Notes: a model not told the origin generated them from the letters alone. Positions 54,006-63,399 are shown, counted from the first letter of the stretch. The stretch: 64,000 bases of DNA from Silicimonas sp. (GCA_022824315.1 JAJEAC010000101.1:1-64000); one strand, 5' to 3'. Numbers and translations: made by a program.

Positions 54006-54375
54006 TGTCCCAACTCTCGAGCTCTCGCGTCCCGGGACGAATGTCAGCAACCGGGAAAACGCAAAAGAGCGTCAGCGTCACGTCACCGGCGTTCACCGTC
54101 TGGTGCCGCTCGCCCGGGGGGACAAGCGCGGTGTCACCGGGCGCAAGCGCGTGATCACCACCATCGGTCTTGAGCACGCCCTCGCCTTCAAGGACATGAA
54201 TGACCTCCTCGAACCCGTCGTGTACATGCGGACCTCTTGTGGTCGTCCCCGGGGCGATCTCGACAAGCCGAACCGTCAGGGAGGTGGCGCCCGTGGTTGC
54301 CGAAGCCACCTCGGTTGCATTCCGGCCCGGCAGGCCCAGCGCCTGGCCTTCGTTCCGACGCACGATCCTGGCCAT
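53998..54375 (-). CDS. Single-domain cupin protein
   Basis: A 125-residue cupin: HVHDGFEEVIHVLEGEG (motif 1, with two His and a Glu as metal ligands) and PGDTALVPPGERHQTVN (motif 2, with His). Small cupins serve as isomerases, dioxygenases or lyases. The start at ATG 54375 overlaps the creatininase-like stop (TGATG). No specific reaction can be assigned. Confidence 0.9.
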   Translation of the reverse strand: MARIVRRNEGQALGLPGRNATEVASATTGATSLTVRLVEIAPGTTTRGPHVHDGFEEVIHVLEGEGVLKTDGGDHALAPGDTALVPPGERHQTVNAGDVTLTLFCVFPVADIRPGTRELESWDSA

Positions 54376-55145
54376 CAATCCTGCGCGCGCCCAAGCTGCG
54401 CAAGCAGTTGGGTCGCCTCCTTCGCGACATGGCTGGCAATGGCATCCATCATCTCGTGCCCTCTCTCCTCGGTTGCCGGAGACGGATCGCCGTACCAGCC
54501 CGAGGGCGCGATCTGGCGAATGTCGGTCAGCACGGGCTGAAACGCACGGGTGCGGCGAAGCCGGTCCATACGGTGTCCCTGTCGACGCGCCGAGCCGCCG
54601 GTGACACGACCGAGGTGGACCAGGTCCGGCCGGACCGCGAGGACGGCAAGAGTCTCGATCTCTCCTGCGTGGGTCAGGCCGTTGCATACATCTCCGTAGA
54701 GCTCCTCTGCCACGTAGCAGGCCTGCACGGTGGCAACGCGCATGCCCACCCGGCGGTGGAGTTCGTCCGCGGCGATGGCCAGCGAGGGAATGTTGCCTTC
54801 GTGCCAGTTGACGATCATCAGATCCTTGGCACCGTGGCTCGCGGCACTTTCACAGATCTCGACGACGACCCGTTGGTAGGTCGCCGGCGTGAAGGTCACC
54901 GTGGCCTCGTAGGGCATGTGCATCGGCGTCACGCCAACGGGTGGTGCAGGCAGGACGAGCCCGTCCATGAGTGCCGCAACCAGCTCGCAGATTCTGGTTG
55001 CGGCCAACGTGTCAGTGCTTGCGGGCAAGTGTGCCGAGTGCTGCTCAACCGAACCGCAGGGGAAGAGAACGAGCGGGCTCCTCTTCAATTGCGCCTTGAT
55101 CTCCGGTTGGGTCAGGTCGGCGAAAATGCGGGTCGGCAGGCTCAT
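54375..55145 (-). CDS. Creatininase-family amidohydrolase
   Basis: A 256-residue member of the creatininase family, which hydrolyses cyclic or linear amides (creatinine, formamidopyrimidines, mycofactocin precursor). Metal-site motifs: Glu34, His36 and Asp45 in VEQHSAHLPASTDT, His115 in NWHEGN (commonly NGHGGN), and His159 with Glu162 in THAGEIETL. All expected ligands are present. Coupled by overlaps to the Gfo/Idh/MocA gene upstream and the cupin gene downstream. It suggests that a C-N bond is cleaved in this pathway. Confidence 0.92.
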   Translation of the reverse strand: MSLPTRIFADLTQPEIKAQLKRSPLVLFPCGSVEQHSAHLPASTDTLAATRICELVAALMDGLVLPAPPVGVTPMHMPYEATVTFTPATYQRVVVEICESAASHGAKDLMIVNWHEGNIPSLAIAADELHRRVGMRVATVQACYVAEELYGDVCNGLTHAGEIETLAVLAVRPDLVHLGRVTGGSARRQGHRMDRLRRTRAFQPVLTDIRQIAPSGWYGDPSPATEERGHEMMDAIASHVAKEATQLLAQLGRAQD

Positions 55146-56200
55146 GTCCGGCTCGCCCGCGCGCGCGCCATGACTTCGGAGAGCTTCACGGCGGCACCGT
55201 TTCGTTCGATGGAGGCAAGCGCCGCGTAGACGCAGGCGACCGCCTCGTTGCCATTTGCCGCCGACAGGACCGAAGTCCGGCCTGTACGGCAGCTCTCGGC
55301 AAACATGTCGAGCTCTGACGTGAACATGTTGGTGGCAGGCTCGTCGAGCACCTCACGCTTGCCGAATCCGTCACTGCCGCGCTGGATGTAGAGGGTGGAA
55401 GTTTCGCGGATCGCTTCGGGCGCGTCCCATGTGCCGAAGTCGATCTCGTAATGGATGAGGCCACTGGAACCGAAGGCGCGAACGGAGAAAACGCCCGGCG
55501 AGGTCCAGCAGGTGCCGACATAGGCAATGGCACCGTCCGCAAAGCGCAAGAGCGTCATCGACTGGTCGTCGACCTCCGCGCCGACGGGACTGAGCCTGGA
55601 TGCAATGGAGGACGCCTCGACGATTTCTGCGCCAAGGTAGTTCACGACGTCGAACATGTGAATTGCGAGCTGGGACAGCGGCCCGCCGGGCGCACGGTCG
55701 CGGTACCAGCGCCAGGTGTCGGGGGTGAGTTCCAGTGCGCGTTCATTCGAGAAGTTGGCCTCGATGAAGCCGACCTTGCCAAGCTCACCGGCATCGATGC
55801 GCCGCTTGATTTCCTGCACCCCGCCCAGGAGACGGGCGGAATGGCCCACCGTGACTGTGATGCCGTAACGGTCCTGCAACGCGTCGATGGCAAGGCCGTC
55901 CTCGAGGTTATGGGCGATCGGCTTTTCCGTGTAAACGTGCTTGCCCGCCTTCGCGACCTGCAACGCAACCGGGTAGTGCTGTTCGTTCGGGACGGTCAGT
56001 ATCATGCCGTCGATGTCGTCGCGGGCGAGGATTTCGTCCAACGTTCCCGCCGAAGGTACGCCCGTGTCGGCCTCGAACTTGATGCGATTTTCCTCGGACC
56101 GGCTGTAGCCCGAGACGATTTCAATCTTGTCAGAGAGATTCGAGGCGCGAGCGAGCACTCGTGCCCACCTGCCAAGCCCGACGATTCCAGCCCTGACCAT
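55142..56200 (-). CDS. Gfo/Idh/MocA-family oxidoreductase
   Basis: A 352-residue NAD(P)-dependent oxidoreductase: Rossmann GIVGLGRWARVLARA, GYSRSEENRIKF, VPNEQHYPVALQVAKAGKHVYTEKPIA with the cofactor-binding EKP, and WRWYRDRAPGGPLSQLAIHMFDVVNYLG with the active-site His. Members oxidise sugars, inositols and related polyols, or reduce biliverdin. The stop overlaps the creatininase-like start by ATGA. Start ATG 56200, 3 bases after the hydrolase stop. Confidence 0.92.
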   Translation of the reverse strand: MVRAGIVGLGRWARVLARASNLSDKIEIVSGYSRSEENRIKFEADTGVPSAGTLDEILARDDIDGMILTVPNEQHYPVALQVAKAGKHVYTEKPIAHNLEDGLAIDALQDRYGITVTVGHSARLLGGVQEIKRRIDAGELGKVGFIEANFSNERALELTPDTWRWYRDRAPGGPLSQLAIHMFDVVNYLGAEIVEASSIASRLSPVGAEVDDQSMTLLRFADGAIAYVGTCWTSPGVFSVRAFGSSGLIHYEIDFGTWDAPEAIRETSTLYIQRGSDGFGKREVLDEPATNMFTSELDMFAESCRTGRTSVLSAANGNEAVACVYAALASIERNGAAVKLSEVMARARASRT

Positions 56201-56203
56201 TGT

Positions 56204-57106
56204 TCACCCCATACGTTGCTTCAGCCAGCCAATGACGTGGTCGATGGCTTCGACCTGGACGTCGTCGAGTTCATATTCTCCGCCATCGCCACGGACCGGA
56301 AAGACATAGCCGTGGAAGTCGTGATCGTAGGAGACCCACTCGACATCCTTGCCGGCCTCTTCCATGAGCTCATAGGTCGTCCGGAAGATGCCCTGCAGAT
56401 GATCGTCGTCCCGGCCCATGACGAGAAAGGGCGTCTTGATCGTCGAAATCCGCAGCGAGGCCGTTTCCATGTCGATTCGGCGACGGACCTTGTCGACATC
56501 GGCCATCTGCATTTCCTCGATGTTGCGCAGTCCGGTGTCCTCGTTCACGAACGCCGTGTCATCGGGGCGAAGCGCGAGGAACTCGTGTGCCGCGGGTTCG
56601 CTGGCGACAGCGGCAGCAAGCCCGTGGTACTCGGACGCGATCTTCAGCGCCATCTCCCCGCCATGGCTCATGCCAATGACGCCGATCCTCTCCCCGTCCA
56701 CCCAAGGAAGCGTCTTCAGGTAGTCCGCGATCGCGATTTCATCTTCGTATTCCAAGGGCGAGCGGTTGAACATTTCCCGTCCCTGCCGCATGTCGCGAAC
56801 CATCTTGCCGCCGTTGTTGTAGCCGAGCTCGACTTCTGTCCTGTACCGCAGCCAGGCACAAGCCATGCCTGCATCCGTGAGCCTGTCCATGGTATAGGCG
56901 CGGTTTCGAACGGCATCGCGGATCCAGCGCATCCCCTCACCCCCGTTTCCCGCAGCCATGAGCACCATGGGGAAGGGACCATCGCCTTCGGGCTTTCGCA
57001 CACCGATCGGGGCATAGAGCCCGTCCCAGACCTCGACATACATCAGATGCACAGACTCGCCGTTCACCAATTCGATCACGTGGACATGTTCAGGATCCGT
57101 CGTCAT
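56204..57106 (-). CDS. Dienelactone-hydrolase-like alpha/beta hydrolase
   Basis: A 300-residue hydrolase: MVLMAAGNGGEG near the oxyanion position, nucleophile elbow GMSHGGEMAL (Ser followed by His), acid region VMGRDDDHLQG and DHDFHGYVFP carrying the catalytic His. The pattern is close to prolyl-oligopeptidase/dienelactone-hydrolase types. The ATG at 57106 overlaps the DppF-like stop (ATGA). It is the first enzyme gene after the transporter, so its substrate is probably the imported molecule. Confidence 0.88.
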   Translation of the reverse strand: MTTDPEHVHVIELVNGESVHLMYVEVWDGLYAPIGVRKPEGDGPFPMVLMAAGNGGEGMRWIRDAVRNRAYTMDRLTDAGMACAWLRYRTEVELGYNNGGKMVRDMRQGREMFNRSPLEYEDEIAIADYLKTLPWVDGERIGVIGMSHGGEMALKIASEYHGLAAAVASEPAAHEFLALRPDDTAFVNEDTGLRNIEEMQMADVDKVRRRIDMETASLRISTIKTPFLVMGRDDDHLQGIFRTTYELMEEAGKDVEWVSYDHDFHGYVFPVRGDGGEYELDDVQVEAIDHVIGWLKQRMG

Positions 57107-58365
57107 GGGCTCTTCCAAGATGCAACCTCCTGCGGCGCGAGCACGCACGCCGCCATGCGACCGTCGTCACGTGCGGTAAGTTCGACTTCGCCAACATCCT
57201 CGAACTCGATCTCGACCTTGGTGCCATCAAGGTTGAGCCGACGCATGGCCGCACGCATGGCCTCCGGCACTTGTTCGGAGCGAACGGCCATCGAGAGCAG
57301 CCCTGCCGCTTCCTCAGTGTCAAAAGCGAGCTCGGCAGCAAACTCCGTCGTTCGTTCAACACCGACCAGATGTTCGAACATCCCCGGCGCATCTTCGAGC
57401 CAGCGGACGACATCGTCGACCTCCCATCCGCAGGCGGATGTTGCCAATTCGCATCGGGTATGGAAACGGCATCCTTGAGGTGGTCGTGCGGGATCGGGCA
57501 CGGTGCCCTCAAGACCACGGATTTCGACATTGGCTTCCGCTTCCATATCGGGTTTCGCTGCCATCAATTCTCTCGTGTAGGGATGATGGGGCGAATCGAA
57601 GATTGCCTGCGTCTCGCCCGCCTCGGCAACCTTGCCGAGATACATGACGACGAGCCGGTCCGCCATGTGACGAACCACTGAAAGGTCATGCGTGACAAAG
57701 AGATAGGCAAGGTTCCTTTCCTTCTGCAGGTCGTTCAGAAGATTCAGGATCTGCGCCTGCACGGAGACATCGAGGGCGCTGGTGGGCTCGTCCAGCACGA
57801 TGACTTCAGGATTCAGCGCAAGTGCCCGCGCGATCGAGATGCGCTGACGCTGCCCGCCCGAGAACTGGTGGGGGTAGCGATAGAGATGCTGCCGGCCGAG
57901 TCCGACCTGATCGAGAAGCTCCACCACGCGCTCGACCAGATCGGAGCTGGCAGCTTCGTTGTAGACCTTGAGCGGGCGCCCCACCAAATCGATCACGAGA
58001 TGACGAGGGTTCAGTGACGCGTAGCTGTCCTGAAAGACCATTTGGCAGTTGCGGCGGAAGGTCCGCGCGGCCTTGCCTTCAAGCCGGTCGATGCGGCACA
58101 TCGCGCCGTCCATGCTGTAATGGACTCCACCATCGGTCGGATCGGCAAGGGCGGCTATCACGCGACCAAGCGTGGTCTTTCCGCAGCCGGATTCCCCGAC
58201 GAGGCCAACGGTTTGCCCGCGTCGGATGTCGAATGACACGCCGTCGACAGCCCGTACATGGCCGACGACCCTTTGCAGCGCACCTTCGCGAATCGGATAA
58301 TGCTTCTTGACCTCGCGAATGGAGAGGATGAGATCGTCAGCCTGCGGTTCAGCGGCGGCCCTCAT
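57103..58365 (-). CDS. Peptide-type ABC transporter ATPase (DppF-like) with C-terminal insertion
   Basis: A 420-residue ATPase, about 90 longer than usual. Core normal: Walker [10 protein letters not shown] (57-65), [12 protein letters not shown], signature FSGGQRQR (168-175), Walker [14 protein letters not shown]-loop THD. The C-terminal oligopeptide region begins normally ([15 protein letters not shown]; Cys299, Cys305, Cys312), but the closing part (GRMAACVL, Cys407) comes only 95 residues later instead of about 20. The insert is acidic and predicted mixed alpha/beta ([20 protein letters not shown]) and matches nothing I recognise. The gene is in frame throughout and tightly coupled on both sides, so it is not a frameshift. 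Confidence 0.93.
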   Translation of the reverse strand: MRAAAEPQADDLILSIREVKKHYPIREGALQRVVGHVRAVDGVSFDIRRGQTVGLVGESGCGKTTLGRVIAALADPTDGGVHYSMDGAMCRIDRLEGKAARTFRRNCQMVFQDSYASLNPRHLVIDLVGRPLKVYNEAASSDLVERVVELLDQVGLGRQHLYRYPHQFSGGQRQRISIARALALNPEVIVLDEPTSALDVSVQAQILNLLNDLQKERNLAYLFVTHDLSVVRHMADRLVVMYLGKVAEAGETQAIFDSPHHPYTRELMAAKPDMEAEANVEIRGLEGTVPDPARPPQGCRFHTRCELATSACGWEVDDVVRWLEDAPGMFEHLVGVERTTEFAAELAFDTEEAAGLLSMAVRSEQVPEAMRAAMRRLNLDGTKVEIEFEDVGEVELTARDDGRMAACVLAPQEVASWKSP

Positions 58366-59603
58366 GCGGTCACCCGGTCATAGGTTGGCCGCTCACCCGA
58401 TGGTGCCGGATGGTCGATGAAGCAGGCAACCGAGTGGCCGGGAGCGACTACCTGCAGAGCAGGGTCGTTGCTGCGGCACGCACCGGCTTCATGAGGGCAA
58501 CGTCCCAAAAAGCGGCAGGCGGAAGGCGGATCGACGAGTTCCGGCACCGTTCCCCGAATGGCCGCAAGCTTGCCGCGCGGCGTGTCTGCGCTGGGCGCCG
58601 CCGCCATCAGGCCGCGGGTGTAGGGATGGCGAGGGTTCGCGAAGATTTCTGCGGTTGCCCCGATTTCGACGATTCGGCCCGCGTACATCACCGCAACTCG
58701 GTCGCTGATGCGCCGCACGAGCGACAGGTCATGGCTGATGTAGAGCACGGAGGTCTTGCGGCGCTGCTGAAGGTCGCGAATCAACTCGAGGATTCGTGCC
58801 TCCACCGTCACGTCCAGCGCGGTAGTGGGCTCGTCCGCAATCAAGAGATCGGGGTTGCATGCCAGCGCTTGCGCAATCATCACCCGCTGCCGCATGCCGC
58901 CCGAAAGCTCGTGCGGATAGCGGGCCATGAGCTTCACGGGATTCGGCACCTGCGTCTCGGCCAGCGCGCTCGCCACCATCTTGGCGAGAGCCGCCTCGAC
59001 CTGCCTTCTTTGCGCCCGCGCACCTGGCAGTGCGAGAAGCCACCCGTCTCCGAAACGCGGACTTTGCGATGCAAATCGCCGGATGGCGCCAGCCGTGTCC
59101 GCAGGGAGACCGGCAAGCGCGATGAGCTCCTCCGTTCGGTGTTGAAAAAAGACCTCTGCAATCTGTGCACCGATGGGGAGCGTCGGATTGAGCGCCTTTC
59201 CCGGATCCTGGAAGATCATCGCGATGCGATCGCCGCGTATCCTGCGCATGTCTTCGGACGAGATGCCGAGCAGATCAACCGAACTGTCCCGGCCGGCCTG
59301 CCGTCCAGTGCTGCCGCAAGCTCCGCAGCCCACGCCTGCGCAGGCTGCGCAGACAGCATGGCCATTGAACATGACCGAACCTCCAGCCTGAATGCCGGGC
59401 GGCACCGGCAGCAGGCGAAGAAAGGATCGCCCCGTGACGCTCTTGCCGCAGCCCGTCTCGCCGACGAGACCGAGAGTCTCTCCATCTCGGATGTCGAAGC
59501 TGACGCCGTCGACCGCGTGGACGATGCCGCGCTTCGTCTGGAAATACACCTTCAGGTCGCGAACCGATGCAACCGGGGCGGCACCATGCTGCGCATCGAG
59601 CAT
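58362..59603 (-). CDS. Peptide-type ABC transporter ATPase (DppD-like) with zinc-finger-like insertion
   Basis: A 413-residue ATPase. Walker A GETGCGKS (48-55), Q-loop [11 protein letters not shown] (Gln132), signature LSGGMRQR (233-240), Walker [13 protein letters not shown] (253-264), H-loop SHD, C-terminal cysteine region [15 protein letters not shown]. Two departures from the family: a Cys-rich insert at 85-100, [16 protein letters not shown], in the DnaJ-type CxxCxGxG style, between Walker A and the Q-loop; and about 40 extra residues between Q-loop and signature ([17 protein letters not shown] region). The start is ATG 59603, overlapping the permease stop as TGATG; the longer frame is not family-like. 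Confidence 0.92.
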   Translation of the reverse strand: MLDAQHGAAPVASVRDLKVYFQTKRGIVHAVDGVSFDIRDGETLGLVGETGCGKSVTGRSFLRLLPVPPGIQAGGSVMFNGHAVCAACAGVGCGACGSTGRQAGRDSSVDLLGISSEDMRRIRGDRIAMIFQDPGKALNPTLPIGAQIAEVFFQHRTEELIALAGLPADTAGAIRRFASQSPRFGDGWLLALPGARAQRRQVEAALAKMVASALAETQVPNPVKLMARYPHELSGGMRQRVMIAQALACNPDLLIADEPTTALDVTVEARILELIRDLQQRRKTSVLYISHDLSLVRRISDRVAVMYAGRIVEIGATAEIFANPRHPYTRGLMAAAPSADTPRGKLAAIRGTVPELVDPPSACRFLGRCPHEAGACRSNDPALQVVAPGHSVACFIDHPAPSGERPTYDRVTA

Positions 59604-60532
59604 CACCGCCCCTCGGTCCGTGGATCGAGTGCGTCGCGAAGGCCGTCTCCGACGAGATTGAAGGCAAGCGCCCAAAGGAAGATCATGAGGCCGGGAAAGG
59701 TGGACGCCCACCACCGGCCCGACGCGATCCCCGCCTGACCTTCGGAAACCAGCACGCCCCATTCGGCAATCCCGGCCTCCGACAGCCCGATGAAGGACAA
59801 CGTCGCGCCAATCAGCACGACGTTGCCCATGTCAAGCGTCGCCTGCACCGTTACCGGCGTTACCGCATTTGGCAGAATGTCACGAAGATATATGTTGAGC
59901 TTCGTGTCGCCGATCACCCGGGCGGCATCGACAAAGTCATGCTGCTTGATCTGCAGCACCTGCGCCCGCATGATGCGCGCGTACTTCACCCACAGCACCA
60001 CCGCGAGCGCGAGGATGATGTTGCCGAAGGACGGACCGAGCACCGCCGCGATGGCAAGCGCGAAAATCAGTTCCGGAATCGACAGGAACACGTCCACAAG
60101 CCGCATCAGCACCTCATCGACCCATCCGCCGACCAGCCCGGCGATGGATCCGACGATCGTGCCGACGATCATCGTTGAGCCAACGACCATGAGGCTCAGC
60201 TGCAGCGACGTACGGCTTCCCCAGATGACGCCGTAGAGCACGTCGCCACCCTCGTTGGTGGTTCCGAGCGGGTGACCTGGCGTTCCCGGCGGCTTTCTGA
60301 CCGCACCCCAGTCGCGGGGCATCTGGTAGGGATCGGGCGAGTTCGGCTCCAAGATCCAAGGTGCGAAGATCGCCATGACGAGCATCAAGGCAATGACGAC
60401 AAGGCCGATAACCGTTGCCGGGTTCGAAGCCATCCCCTGCAGCACGCCGAAAAGGCGCCGCATGCGCACGCGAAAGGCGGTGTCCGCTGTCATGGCTCCG
60501 GCGGCGATGCGGGTTTGCTGAACGTCGGTCAT
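59603..60532 (-). CDS. Peptide-type ABC transporter permease (DppC-like)
   Basis: A 309-residue permease: [40 protein letters not shown] (usually GTDxxGRDxxSR), [22 protein letters not shown] as EAA loop, and [16 protein letters not shown]. The diverged GTTNEGGDV segment, where relatives have GTDHLGRDL, marks it as a distinct subgroup in step with the unusual ATPases. One base separates it from the upstream permease. Confidence 0.92.
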   Translation of the reverse strand: MTDVQQTRIAAGAMTADTAFRVRMRRLFGVLQGMASNPATVIGLVVIALMLVMAIFAPWILEPNSPDPYQMPRDWGAVRKPPGTPGHPLGTTNEGGDVLYGVIWGSRTSLQLSLMVVGSTMIVGTIVGSIAGLVGGWVDEVLMRLVDVFLSIPELIFALAIAAVLGPSFGNIILALAVVLWVKYARIMRAQVLQIKQHDFVDAARVIGDTKLNIYLRDILPNAVTPVTVQATLDMGNVVLIGATLSFIGLSEAGIAEWGVLVSEGQAGIASGRWWASTFPGLMIFLWALAFNLVGDGLRDALDPRTEGR

Positions 60533-60533
60533 G

Positions 60534-61547
60534 TCATTTCCCCAATGTCACCCGACGATCAAGGTTCGCATAGACCAGGTCGACAATGAGGTTCACCACC
60601 AGGAAGAGGACGGAGGTAAAGAGCACATAGGTCATCAACGTCGCCTGGTCGCCCCTCAGAACCGAATCCGCCATCCACCGGCCGAGACCCGGCCATCGGT
60701 ATATGATCTCGACCGTGATGGTGCCCTGCAGCAGGAATCCGAAGGTCAGGCCGATAACCGTCACCGTCGGCACCAGCGCGTTGCGCCGGGCATGCCGCTT
60801 CAACACGATACGTTCGGCAAGTCCTTTTGCGCGGGCGGCGTCGACATAATCCTGCTGCAATTCCTCGACCAGCGCCGAGCGCATCATTCGTGCGACGATT
60901 GCAGTCGCTCCGTAGCCAAGCGTGATCGATGGCAGGACAAGATGCCAGATCGCATCCCAAAGGGCAGTCGGGCTGCCGGCCAGGATCGCATCAATGGTAT
61001 AGAGCCCAGTGGGATGGGCAATGGACGCGAAAATCGCCGCGTCGCTGCGCCCGATGGGCGCGATGCCGATATGCGCCCAGAAAATGATCAAAAGAAGGAT
61101 TCCAAACCAGAACTGCGGCAGGCTCGCACCGCTCACGGCCACGATCCGCGTCAGGTGGTCTGGCAGCCGGTTCCGCCGCGCACCGGCATACGTGCCAAGC
61201 GCAATTCCGAGGAACAGCGCCACCAGCCCTGAGGCAAAGGCGAGCTCCATTGTTGCGGCGAGCTTCAGGGGGAAGACGTCCGCAACCGGTGCCGCGGCAA
61301 CGCCCGACCATCCGAAATCGCCCATGGCAATGCCACGGATCCAGTAAATGTACTGGACCCAGACGGGCTTGTCCAAGTTGAAGCGCGCCTCGATCTCGGC
61401 GACTTCATCTGGCGTCATTTCGTGGCTGAGGTAGATCCCGACGGGCGAACCGCCGATTCGTGTCAGCGTAAAGACCACGATGGACACGCCGATGATGAGA
61501 ACGGGCAGGACCATCAGGCGGCGCAGGATATAGTCGCGAAGCTGCAT
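60534..61547 (-). CDS. Peptide-type ABC transporter permease (DppB-like)
   Basis: A 337-residue permease: N-terminal RLMVLPVLIIGVSIVVFTL, ARFNLDKPVWVQYIYWIRGIAMGDFG, EAA loop ARAKGLAERIVLKRHARRNAL, and EIIYRWPGLGRWMADSVLRGD near the end. Normal length and motifs. It lies 64 bases after the binding-protein stop, separated by a perfect hairpin. Confidence 0.93.
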   Translation of the reverse strand: MQLRDYILRRLMVLPVLIIGVSIVVFTLTRIGGSPVGIYLSHEMTPDEVAEIEARFNLDKPVWVQYIYWIRGIAMGDFGWSGVAAAPVADVFPLKLAATMELAFASGLVALFLGIALGTYAGARRNRLPDHLTRIVAVSGASLPQFWFGILLLIIFWAHIGIAPIGRSDAAIFASIAHPTGLYTIDAILAGSPTALWDAIWHLVLPSITLGYGATAIVARMMRSALVEELQQDYVDAARAKGLAERIVLKRHARRNALVPTVTVIGLTFGFLLQGTITVEIIYRWPGLGRWMADSVLRGDQATLMTYVLFTSVLFLVVNLIVDLVYANLDRRVTLGK

Positions 61548-61564
61548 CTGCCGACCTCATTTCA

Positions 61565-61588
61565 AACGGGCCCGCGAACGGGCCCGTT
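61565..61588 (-). terminator. Perfect hairpin between binding-protein and permease genes
   Basis: AACGGGCCCG and CGGGCCCGTT form a perfect 10-bp stem with a 4-base loop, between the binding-protein stop and the permease start. Short T-rich sequence follows on the minus strand, so it may partly terminate and raise binding-protein expression relative to the transporter. Confidence 0.75.
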
Positions 61589-61611
61589 CGTTTGTCAGGA
61601 TATTCTCGGAC

Positions 61612-63270
61612 TCACTTGTCAAAGAATGCGAATTTCAGGCTCGGACGCGGCCACAAAGGCTGCATGGCAAAGCCCATCAGCCAGTCGCGATGCGCCGACA
61701 CGACGCCTTCCTGCGCACCGATGAGCCACATGGGATCCTCGTAGAGCATCGTCTGCAACTCGCTGTAGAGCGCTGCGCGCTTGGCCGGATCCAGTTCAAC
61801 CGCTGCCTGGTCAATGAGGCTCGCGACCCGTTCGGCGTCCCTGTAGCCGTTGGCAAATCCGTGAACCTCGCCCCACTCGCCGTCCGGATGCTGGTAGGCC
61901 TGCATGTAGAAATTCGGGTCGGCCGCCGGATCCGCGTTCTTCGCCCACATCGCGTATTCGAGCGGGTTCTGGGCGTGGGCGTCGTCGAAGACCGACTCGG
62001 CCACCGCCAGCACGTTGATGCGGAACTTCGGGTTGAGCCTCTCAATTGAATCCTTCAGCACCAGGCACATCAGCGCGAAGAGGTTGCCTTCTTCGGTGAT
62101 GACCGAAACTGTGAAGCCCTCGTCCCAGACGCCGGCCTCACGGAACAGGCGTTCGGCTTCGGCGTAGTTCTGCCTGGAATATACCGGTGCATTCGGATCG
62201 TGCCCGAAGATGCCGATGGGCGTATAGTGCGCGTTGAACGCGCCAAAGCCTGCCAGCGGACCATTGAGGAACGCCTCGTAGTCGAATGCATGGTTGAATG
62301 CCTGGCGAATGCGCGGATCATGGAAGAAGTCGACCGGGATCGTGTCTTCCGATGGCAACGCACCTTCGGGGATGTTGAGGTTGAAGCCGATATGGAGCGG
62401 CTCGAGAAGCAACCCGCCCGAATAGACGGTCACGCCCTCAACGCCTTCGAGATCGGCGATGAAGGAGGGATCGGTTTCGATGGTGTCGAATTCCCCTGCC
62501 CGCAGACCCAGCACCCGGACATCCGGGTCGCCCCCGATCTCGATCCGGACGTCAAGCTTGGCATTTTCGCCCCAGTAGTCGTCGTTGACTTCAAGCTGGA
62601 TGTTCTCGTTCCGGTTCCATGCCACGAACTTGTACGGTCCGGTCCCGACCATGTTGCCCGCCATGAAGGGGTTTGGCGTGCCAGCCTCGACTCCGCCATT
62701 CGCTTCCACCGCGTCTTGACTGACGATCGACGCCACCATGGAGACGACAGCCGAGTTGAGGAAACTGGCAGACGGCTCGGAAAGCGTCGCGCGGAAGGTC
62801 ATGTCGTCAACCACTTCTGTCGATGCGACCACATCGGACAATGCGCCGGCATTGCCCTCTGGCAGGTCCATGGTCATAGCCCGGTCCCAGGAGTACTTCA
62901 CGTCATCAGCGGTGAATGCCGTGCCGTCGTGGAAAGTCACGCCTTCGCGCAGCATGAAGGTATAGGTCATCCCGTCACTCGAAATGCCTCCGTTCTCAAC
63001 GCTGGGAACCGCGACCGCTAAAGACGGAATCAGTTCAGGACTCGCCGGCCCAATATCCAGCAGCCGGTCGTAAACCTGCAGAATCACCGTTTCGCCCCCT
63101 TCACCCGGCTCCACCTGAGCTGGGTCAAGCGTTGTCGGCTCGTCATCGGCTGCGTGAACCAGCAGCCCCGGGTTGTTCACCTGGGCTGTCGCCGCGAGCG
63201 GTACGGCAAGTGCAAGTGCCAATGCTGCAATCCCGGCCTGAAGGCCATTGCGCCATCCCGTTGTCGTCAT
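61612..63270 (-). CDS. Peptide-type ABC transporter substrate-binding protein (SBP family 5)
   Basis: A 552-residue periplasmic binding protein. Sec signal peptide with AGIAALALALAVPLAATAQ, mature part from about VNNPGLLVHAADDEPTTLDPAQ. Family patterns: YTFMLREGVTFHDGTAFTADDVKYSWDRAM, GTGPYKFVAWNRNENIQLE, and DPRIRQAFNHAFDYEAF. ATG 63270 follows GGGAGGATGAC. First gene of a ten-gene operon; a predicted promoter (63371-63399) and a LacI-type operator (63353-63364) lie upstream. Ligand unknown. Confidence 0.94.
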   Translation of the reverse strand: MTTTGWRNGLQAGIAALALALAVPLAATAQVNNPGLLVHAADDEPTTLDPAQVEPGEGGETVILQVYDRLLDIGPASPELIPSLAVAVPSVENGGISSDGMTYTFMLREGVTFHDGTAFTADDVKYSWDRAMTMDLPEGNAGALSDVVASTEVVDDMTFRATLSEPSASFLNSAVVSMVASIVSQDAVEANGGVEAGTPNPFMAGNMVGTGPYKFVAWNRNENIQLEVNDDYWGENAKLDVRIEIGGDPDVRVLGLRAGEFDTIETDPSFIADLEGVEGVTVYSGGLLLEPLHIGFNLNIPEGALPSEDTIPVDFFHDPRIRQAFNHAFDYEAFLNGPLAGFGAFNAHYTPIGIFGHDPNAPVYSRQNYAEAERLFREAGVWDEGFTVSVITEEGNLFALMCLVLKDSIERLNPKFRINVLAVAESVFDDAHAQNPLEYAMWAKNADPAADPNFYMQAYQHPDGEWGEVHGFANGYRDAERVASLIDQAAVELDPAKRAALYSELQTMLYEDPMWLIGAQEGVVSAHRDWLMGFAMQPLWPRPSLKFAFFDK

Positions 63271-63352
63271 GTCATCCTCCCGATTGTCACTGTAATCGTT
63301 GAATTCCGAGCACCTCCCAGATTCATTGCAACCATTGTGAAATCCAGATTGT

Positions 63353-63364
63353 GCAATCGTTTGC
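63353..63364. promoter_or_regulatory. LacI-family operator at the second operon's promoter
   Basis: GCAATCGTTTGC is the exact reverse complement of the 12-mer at 50696-50707. It lies six bases downstream of the predicted -10 of the binding-protein operon, matching the placement at osmC. It is also about 100 bases upstream of the divergent hydrolase start at 63457, so it could control both directions. Confidence 0.72.
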
Positions 63365-63370
63365 CGAAAA

Positions 63371-63399
63371 AAGGTAGCGTAGCGCAGGCTTCCTGTCTA
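63371..63399 (-). promoter_or_regulatory. Predicted promoter of the second peptide-type ABC operon
   Basis: On the minus strand TAGACA (63399-63394) and TACCTT (63376-63371) are separated by 17 bases. The -10 is a poor match; the main support is its position relative to the operator. Confidence 0.4.

Noticed and set aside
55451-57478. Very long plus-strand open frame (675 codons) opposite several genes
   Set aside because: It is antisense to the Gfo/Idh/MocA, hydrolase and ATPase genes, all with clear family motifs. Its translation has no domain; long antisense frames are expected at this GC content.
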